Of a stretch of DNA of 19,667 nucleotides, positions 14,508-19,667 are shown piece by piece (within the stretch, counting starts at the first letter, position 1; each line of letters begins with the position of its first letter). The notes beneath the pieces are model-generated. The model saw only the letters and a list, made by a program, of their open reading frames with translations, ran no database searches and was not told the origin of the DNA. The DNA is taken from contig NZ_CAUWHO010000040.1 of the NCBI RefSeq assembly GCF_963558545.1, positions 1 to 19,667 of the forward strand, in the 5' to 3' direction. This stretch comes from Tyzzerella sp963558545. Lineage in GTDB: Bacteria; Bacillota; Clostridia; Lachnospirales; CAG-274. The translations under genes were made by a program, and so were the position numbers.

Positions 14508-15845
14508 TTGAACGAAAGAGAATTAGAAAAAGTAAAAAAAAATCATAATATTATAATAAAAGTAGAGGAAGATAGCATAGCAGAAGAAATGGGCGTATCT
14601 CCTGGTGATGTGCTTGTTAGTATAAATAATAGTGAAGTAAAAGATGTGCTAGATTACAGGTATCTTATACAAGATGAATATATAGAGGTTGTTATAAAAA
14701 AACCAAACGGAGAAGAATGGGAATTAGAAATAGAAAAAGATGAATTTGAAGATTTGGGTATAGTTTTTGAAAGTGGGCTTATGGATAAAGCAAAAAGTTG
14801 CTCTAACAAATGTATTTTTTGTTTTATAGACCAAAATCCAAAGGGTATGAGAAAAACTATATATTTTAAAGATGATGACTCTAGATTATCTTTTTTACAG
14901 GGTAATTACATAACTCTTACTAATATGAAAGATGAAGACTTAGATAGAGTTATTTTTTATCATCTTTCACCCATAAATATATCTGTTCACGCAACAGATT
15001 TAGAAGTTAGAAAATTTATGCTTAAAAACCCTAACTCTGTTAAAATTATGGAACAAATAGAAAAGTTAGCATCAGCTAATATAAAGATGAATTTTCAAAT
15101 TGTTTTATGTAAAGATGTAAATGACAAACATATATTAGATAAAAGTATACAAGATTTAAGTAAATATTTACACTTAGGTTGTAGTATGGCTATTGTACCA
15201 CTTGGTGTTACAAAATATAGAGATAATTTACCACAGATTGAAAGTTTTTCTAAAGAAGATAGTTTAGCTATTATAAAACAGGTGGAAAAATGGCAACAAA
15301 AATTACAAAACGAATATGGTACAAAATTTGTATTTTTATCAGATGAATTTTATCTAAAAGCAGAAATACCACTCCCTAAAGGAGATTATTATGAAGGATA
15401 CCCTCAATTAGAAAATGGTGTTGGTATGATTACATTAATGGAAGAAGAATTTTTTGAATACTTTAACACAATAGAAGGAGATAGCATAATACGTAACTAC
15501 TCTGTAGCAACGGCAAAACTAGCATATCCACTTATAAAAAAATTGTGTGATAAAATATGTGAAAAATTTACTAATACAAAAATTAATGTATATGAAATAA
15601 AAAATGAATTTTTTGGAGAAACAATAACTGTATCTGGGCTTTTAACTGGTGGAGATATAATAAATCAATTAAAAAATAAGGAGCTAGGAAATAAATTATT
15701 TTTACCTGAAAATTGTGTAAGAGCACAAGATACAGTATTATTAGATGATTTGGATTTAACGGATATAGAAAAACAACTAAAAATAAAAGTTTTATTATCA
15801 AAAGATAACGGTGCAGATTTTATAAAGCAATTTATAGGAGGATAA
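14508..15845 (+). CDS. PDZ - radical SAM - DUF512 protein
   Basis: A conserved clostridial protein of unknown substrate. The ribosome site GTAGGTGA (14495-14502) sits five bases before a TTG at 14508, so TTG is chosen over the GTG at 14499 that overlaps it. This gives 445 residues. The N-terminal 70 residues form a PDZ-like domain (VEEDSIAEEMGVSPGDVLVSINN). C98, C102 and C105 in CSNKCIFC form the CxxxCxxC motif that binds the radical SAM 4Fe-4S cluster, followed by FIDQNPKGMRKTIYFKDDD. The remainder (VFLSDEFYLKAEIPLP, GYPQLENGVGM, TVSGLLTGGDI) is the DUF512 region. It is consistently found just before der in Clostridia, which hints at a role in ribosome or tRNA maturation, but this is inference from context. 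It ends four bases before der. Confidence 0.9.
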   Translation: MNERELEKVKKNHNIIIKVEEDSIAEEMGVSPGDVLVSINNSEVKDVLDYRYLIQDEYIEVVIKKPNGEEWELEIEKDEFEDLGIVFESGLMDKAKSCSNKCIFCFIDQNPKGMRKTIYFKDDDSRLSFLQGNYITLTNMKDEDLDRVIFYHLSPINISVHATDLEVRKFMLKNPNSVKIMEQIEKLASANIKMNFQIVLCKDVNDKHILDKSIQDLSKYLHLGCSMAIVPLGVTKYRDNLPQIESFSKEDSLAIIKQVEKWQQKLQNEYGTKFVFLSDEFYLKAEIPLPKGDYYEGYPQLENGVGMITLMEEEFFEYFNTIEGDSIIRNYSVATAKLAYPLIKKLCDKICEKFTNTKINVYEIKNEFFGETITVSGLLTGGDIINQLKNKELGNKLFLPENCVRAQDTVLLDDLDLTDIEKQLKIKVLLSKDNGADFIKQFIGG

Positions 15846-15849
15846 AAAG

Positions 15850-17175
15850 ATGGCAAAACCAATAGTTGCAGTAGTTGGTAGACCTAACGTAGGTAAGTCT
15901 ACTTTATTTAATAGAATAGCAGAAGAAAGAATTTCTATTGTAGAGGATACGCCAGGTGTAACAAGAGATAGGATATATGCAGAGGCTGAATGGCTTAATC
16001 ATAAATTTACATTAATAGACACAGGTGGGCTAGAACCAGAAAGTGAAGACATTATTTTAAAACAAATGTACACACAAGCTCAAATAGCTATTGAAACAGC
16101 AGATGTTATACTTTTTGTTGTAGATGTAAAAACAGGGGTAACAGATGCAGATATGCAAGTTGCTAATATTTTAAGAAAAGCTAATAAGCCAATTGTTTTA
16201 GCTGTTAATAAAATGGACGATTTAAGAAAATATGGTATGGATATTTATGAATTTTACCAATTAGGGATAGGAGAGCCTTTTGGTGTATCAGCTGGACAAG
16301 CAATAGGTCTTGGTGACCTTTTAGACGAAGTTGTAAAAAATTTTCCTAAAGAAGCAGAATATGAAGAAGAAGACGATACCATAAAAGTTGCTATTGTAGG
16401 AAAACCTAATGTAGGAAAATCTTCTTTGATAAATAAAATACTTGGAGAAGAAAGAGTTATCGTTAGCGACATTGCAGGTACAACAAGAGATGCCATAGAT
16501 ACACCTTATGAAAAAGATGGGCAAAAATATGTATTTATAGATACAGCTGGTATGAGAAGAAAAAGTAAAATAAAGGAAAGTATTGAAAAATATAGTATAA
16601 TAAGAGCTGTTGCAGCAGTTGAAAGGGCAGATGTTTGTGTTCTTATGATAAATGCAACAGAGGGTATAACAGACCAAGATACAAAAATAGCAGGTATTGC
16701 CCACGAGGCTGGAAAGCCAACAATAATTGTTGTTAACAAATGGGATTTGATAGAAAAAGATAATAAGACAATGAATAACTTTATAAAGGAAATAGACAAA
16801 GAGTTTAAATATATGTCTTATGCTCCAAAAATGTTTATATCTGCTTTAACAGGGCAGAGGGTTCATAAGCTTTTTGAAACTATAAATTATTGTAGCCAAA
16901 ATAGTACAAGGCGTATATCAACAGGTATGTTAAATGATGTTTTAATAGAGGCTATGGCTCTTAACCAACCACCAGCAGAAAAAGGACGTCCTTTAAAAAT
17001 ATATTATATAACTCAAGTTTCTGTAAAACCTCCTACATTCATATTATTTGTAAACGATACAGAGCTTTTACATTTTTCATATAAAAGATATATAGAAAAT
17101 CAATTAAGAGAGGCTTTTGGGTTTAGTGGAACGCCGATACACTTTATAACAAGAAATAAATCTGAAAGGGACTAA
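15850..17175 (+). CDS. der: Ribosome assembly GTPase Der (EngA)
   Basis: Essential double GTPase needed for 50S ribosomal subunit maturation. The 441-residue length is normal. The first G domain has GRPNVGKST (10-18), a switch region with DTPGVTRDR, then DTGG and NKMD. The second has GKPNVGKSS (184-192), DIAGTTRDA, DTAG and NKWD. A C-terminal KH-like domain (about 350-441) ends with FSGTPIHFITRNK. The ribosome site AGGAGG overlaps the last codons of the DUF512 gene, so translation of the two is linked. Confidence 0.97.
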   Translation: MAKPIVAVVGRPNVGKSTLFNRIAEERISIVEDTPGVTRDRIYAEAEWLNHKFTLIDTGGLEPESEDIILKQMYTQAQIAIETADVILFVVDVKTGVTDADMQVANILRKANKPIVLAVNKMDDLRKYGMDIYEFYQLGIGEPFGVSAGQAIGLGDLLDEVVKNFPKEAEYEEEDDTIKVAIVGKPNVGKSSLINKILGEERVIVSDIAGTTRDAIDTPYEKDGQKYVFIDTAGMRRKSKIKESIEKYSIIRAVAAVERADVCVLMINATEGITDQDTKIAGIAHEAGKPTIIVVNKWDLIEKDNKTMNNFIKEIDKEFKYMSYAPKMFISALTGQRVHKLFETINYCSQNSTRRISTGMLNDVLIEAMALNQPPAEKGRPLKIYYITQVSVKPPTFILFVNDTELLHFSYKRYIENQLREAFGFSGTPIHFITRNKSERD

Positions 17176-17180
17176 TTAAA

Positions 17181-17804
17181 ATGGAAAGAATTTTAAGTTT
17201 TATTATTGGCTATTTTATAGGGTGTATACAATCTGCATTTATTGTTGGTAAGCTTATAGCTAAAATAGATATTAGAGAGCACGGAAGTGGTAATGCTGGT
17301 ATGACTAATGTTACAAGGGTGCTTGGTGCAAAAGCTGGTATATTTGTTTTTGTATTTGATATTTTAAAAGGGCTTATAGCTTTTAACCTTTGTAACTTTA
17401 TTTTTGGTGGTAGTCTATTTTTAAGTGGTGATTCTGTTTTATACGGTGTTTATGCAGGTTTTGGAGCAATTATAGGGCACGATTTTCCATTTTATTTAAA
17501 ATTTAAAGGTGGTAAAGGTGTTGCTACTACTTTAGGGTTTTTACTTTTTGTAAATCCTGTTATTGCTATAATAACTTATGTTATAGGTTTTATAGTAGCA
17601 TTTATAACTAAATATATATCCTTGTCATCTTTAGTTATGACGTTAATTTTTGTTATTTTTATGGTTATTTCAAAAATGCCCTTTGAAGAAATATTTATTA
17701 TGGCAATTGTTACAGCTTTATGTTATTATCAACATAGAGAAAATATTAAAAGGCTTATTAAAGGAGAAGAAAGAAAGTTTTCTTTTAAAAAAAATAATGG
17801 ATAA
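17181..17804 (+). CDS. plsY: Acyl-phosphate:glycerol-3-phosphate acyltransferase PlsY
   Basis: Integral membrane enzyme that moves a fatty acyl group from acyl-phosphate to sn-glycerol-3-phosphate, making lysophosphatidic acid. The 207-residue product has several hydrophobic membrane segments. The three family motifs are present: GSGNAGMTNVTR (35-46), FKGGKGVATTLG with G110-G111-K112-G113, and HRENIKRLIKGEE near the C-terminus. Five bases separate it from der, and its end overlaps the next gene by eight bases. The downstream gpsA makes its substrate, so the operon pairs the two steps. Confidence 0.96.
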   Translation: MERILSFIIGYFIGCIQSAFIVGKLIAKIDIREHGSGNAGMTNVTRVLGAKAGIFVFVFDILKGLIAFNLCNFIFGGSLFLSGDSVLYGVYAGFGAIIGHDFPFYLKFKGGKGVATTLGFLLFVNPVIAIITYVIGFIVAFITKYISLSSLVMTLIFVIFMVISKMPFEEIFIMAIVTALCYYQHRENIKRLIKGEERKFSFKKNNG

Positions 17805-18327
17805 CCATAAATTTTATTTAGTTAGTTTAAAAGATAAAAATATATTAAAGTATAAAGATATTTATAAGTATTTGTTAGATATAGATAAAAATAAAATAAA
17901 CAATGGGTTTAAAGATATAAATGTTATTGATAAAGTTTTTATAGATGATGATTTTTTACAAACATTATATAATTTTTTAATATTTATACCTAATGATACA
18001 CCAGAAGAGTTACAACTAAAGTCTAGTTTTGGCTTAAATTATTTTGGAATAACTGTTTTAAAAAATTATAAAATAATTTACCAAATATTTAATAGCTTAT
18101 ATAACATTTTTGAGCAATCACAAGATTATATGTATACTTGTATAAATAAAAGTATTAAATTATTAGATAAAGAAACTTATTTAAAAATAACAAATGATAA
18201 TTTTAACTTACAAAATAATTATAAAAAAATATATAAAAAAGATATTTTGTATATTTTAAATAAAATTAAAGAATTTTCTTTAAAATTAAAAGAAGATAAC
18301 TTTTTTATAATACATTTAGGTATATAG
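17797..18327 (+). CDS. Hypothetical protein of 176 residues between plsY and gpsA
   Basis: Not recognised. The frame is open further upstream, but that part lies inside plsY. ATG at 17797 gives an eight-base overlap with the plsY stop (ATGGATAA), typical of coupled translation. The product is rich in Lys, Asn, Ile, Tyr and Phe. It has no signal peptide and no clear membrane segment. A central LIFIPNDTPEELQLKSSFGLNYFG stretch is the most distinctive part, flanked by helix-forming segments. Codon use is extremely AT-rich but not unlike neighbouring genes. gpsA follows 18 bases later with a strong ribosome site. It could be a lineage-specific protein placed in the lipid section of the operon. 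Confidence 0.68.
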   Translation: MDNHKFYLVSLKDKNILKYKDIYKYLLDIDKNKINNGFKDINVIDKVFIDDDFLQTLYNFLIFIPNDTPEELQLKSSFGLNYFGITVLKNYKIIYQIFNSLYNIFEQSQDYMYTCINKSIKLLDKETYLKITNDNFNLQNNYKKIYKKDILYILNKIKEFSLKLKEDNFFIIHLGI

Positions 18328-18345
18328 TTTGAAAGGAGGCAATTT

Positions 18346-19353
18346 ATGAATATAGGTGTTGTTGGGGCAGGTAGCTGGGGCACAGCTCTTGCATATTTGC
18401 TTAATAAAAATGGCCATAATGTTACTATATGGGGCTATAATGAAGATGAAGTAATAGACTTAAACAACGATAGAGAGAATAAAAGGTTTTTACCAGGTGT
18501 TATGTTGCCAGAAAGCCTTAAAGCTACTAATAATGATGAAGATATGAAAGATATGGAGATGATTGTTTTAGCAGTACCTTCTAAAGCTGTTAGACAAATA
18601 TGTGAAAGATTTAAAAATATATTTAATGATGGCAGAATTATTGTAAACGTAGCAAAAGGATTAGAAGAAGGCACTCTTCTTAGACTATCTCAAGTTATAC
18701 AAGAGGTAATACCTAATAGCAAAGTTGCTATTTTATCTGGCCCTAGCCACGCAGAAGAAGTGGGTAAAAATATGGCTACTGCTTGTGTTGCATCTGCATA
18801 TGATTTACAAGTTGCTAAAAAAGTTCAAGATGTTTTTATGAGCGTTACATTTAGAGTATACACAAATATGGATATAATAGGGGTAGAGCTTGGAGGAGCT
18901 TTAAAAAATCTTATAGCCTTAGCTGCTGGTGCATCTGATGGATGTGGTTTTGGGGATAATACAAAAGCTGCTCTTATGACAAGGGGTATGACAGAAATAG
19001 CAAGGCTTGGTATGGCTATGGGTGCTAAAAAAGAAACTTTTTCTGGCCTTACGGGTATAGGAGATTTAATTGTTACTTGTACAAGTATGCACAGTAGAAA
19101 TAGACGTGCTGGTATTTTACTTGGACAAGGAAAATCTCTAAAAGAAACATTGGAAGAAATAAAAATGGTTGTAGAGGGTGTAAATACAGCTAAAGCAGCT
19201 TACGATTTATCTATAAAATATAACATAGATATGCCTATAACAAAAGAAATAAACGAAGTTTTATATAATAATAAAAATACAAAAGATGCAGTTATTACCC
19301 TTATGACAAGAAATAAAACAGATGAACAAGAAGAGCCAAACCTTTTAAATTAG
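18346..19353 (+). CDS. gpsA: Glycerol-3-phosphate dehydrogenase [NAD(P)+]
   Basis: Cytoplasmic enzyme that reduces dihydroxyacetone phosphate to sn-glycerol-3-phosphate for phospholipid synthesis. The 335-residue length is normal. The N-terminal Rossmann motif is GAGSWGTALA (7-16), followed by AVPSKAVR, VAKGLE and LSGPSHAEEV. The C-terminal domain has GGALKNLIALAAG with the catalytic lysine K187, GDNTKAALMTRGM and GLTGIGDLIVTC. The start follows AAAGGAGG. Its product feeds PlsY, two genes upstream. The last dozen residues (DEQEEPNLLN) form a short acidic tail. Confidence 0.97.
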   Translation: MNIGVVGAGSWGTALAYLLNKNGHNVTIWGYNEDEVIDLNNDRENKRFLPGVMLPESLKATNNDEDMKDMEMIVLAVPSKAVRQICERFKNIFNDGRIIVNVAKGLEEGTLLRLSQVIQEVIPNSKVAILSGPSHAEEVGKNMATACVASAYDLQVAKKVQDVFMSVTFRVYTNMDIIGVELGGALKNLIALAAGASDGCGFGDNTKAALMTRGMTEIARLGMAMGAKKETFSGLTGIGDLIVTCTSMHSRNRRAGILLGQGKSLKETLEEIKMVVEGVNTAKAAYDLSIKYNIDMPITKEINEVLYNNKNTKDAVITLMTRNKTDEQEEPNLLN

Positions 19354-19361
19354 GAGATATA

Positions 19362-19667
19362 ATGAATTTAAAATTTTATAAAAAGTTATATTTAGGTGAA
19401 AATATAGATAATGAATATGAAATAATAGAGCAAATAAGAGATAATATTAATATATTTAATCTATATTTAATATGTGTTTCTAAAAATATAAATCATATAT
19501 TTGATATTTTTTCTTTAAACGAAGCTTTTAAAGATAGATACAAAGATGAACAATATGTAGTTATAGGAATGGCATATGGGAAAAAACAAGCATTTATATT
19601 AGTAAAAGATATTTTTGAAAGTAATATAAAAGACATAAATCATATAAAAGAAAAGTTTTTAAAAAAT
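19362..19667 (+). CDS. Hypothetical protein, 3' end outside the window
   Basis: ATG at 19362 follows TAGGAGAT and lies eight bases after the gpsA stop. The frame stays open for 102 codons to the window edge, so the gene is incomplete. The visible part (MNLKFYKKLYLGENI..., NIFNLYLICVSKN, YVVIGMAYGKKQAFILVKDIFE) shows alternating helix and strand segments without signal peptide or catalytic motif. It recalls short conserved proteins of unknown function in Lachnospiraceae, but I cannot name a family. It appears to be part of the same operon. Confidence 0.72.
   Translation, partial: MNLKFYKKLYLGENIDNEYEIIEQIRDNINIFNLYLICVSKNINHIFDIFSLNEAFKDRYKDEQYVVIGMAYGKKQAFILVKDIFESNIKDINHIKEKFLKN

Noticed and set aside
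17650..17796. Upstream 49 codons of the 176-residue gene as part of the protein.
   Set aside because: They lie inside plsY in another frame and have no ribosome site. The ATG overlapping the plsY stop is the normal arrangement.

Overview
The window looks like chromosomal DNA of a low-GC, endospore-forming member of the Firmicutes, most likely class Clostridia and possibly Lachnospirales. This rests on the very AT-rich codon use, an alpha/beta-type small acid-soluble spore protein, a DUF4358-type lipoprotein, and the clostridial order rnhB - FlhB-like - yraN - pgeF - DUF512 - der - plsY - gpsA. No rRNA, tRNA, CRISPR array, insertion sequence or phage gene was seen.

Layout: (1) 1-4300 holds one large secreted beta-galactosidase (GH2) with a LamG-type domain nested in its catalytic region, its own promoter region and an AT-rich terminator hairpin. 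(2) 4300-7876 holds a 436-base gene-free stretch, then a 1068-residue protein with a FliK-like C-terminal region (DUF6240-like). A candidate sigma-28/SigD promoter lies just upstream of it. (3) 7918-10473 carries three minus-strand genes: a PerR-type Fur family regulator, peptide chain release factor 3 (prfC) and the spore protein. The first converges on the FliK-like gene at a perfect 27-bp inverted repeat that serves as a shared terminator. (4) 10474-10687 is a divergent control region with a SigG-type promoter, a near-consensus SigA promoter and nested repeats. (5) 10688-12101 holds an orphan LysR regulator and a small lipoprotein. (6) 12249 to the end is one tightly packed plus-strand operon of housekeeping genes. 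They cover RNase HII, an FlhB cytoplasmic-domain-like protein, a YraN endonuclease-like protein, peptidoglycan editing factor, a PDZ/radical SAM/DUF512 protein, the ribosome GTPase Der, PlsY, an unrecognised 176-residue protein, GpsA, and the start of another small protein cut by the window edge.

PlsY and GpsA together cover the first steps of phospholipid synthesis: sn-glycerol-3-phosphate supply and its acylation. Der, RnhB and PgeF are maintenance functions. The most unusual content is a stand-alone FliK-like protein with EF-hand-like loops and a possible motility-sigma promoter, with a stand-alone FlhB-C-like protein 5 kb away. In flagella these two modules physically interact to switch export specificity. 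Several start codons were moved from the longest open frame (prfC, lysR, the FlhB-like gene, pgeF, the DUF512 gene, the 176-residue gene) on the basis of Shine-Dalgarno positions. All calls come from reading the sequence; no database search was possible.
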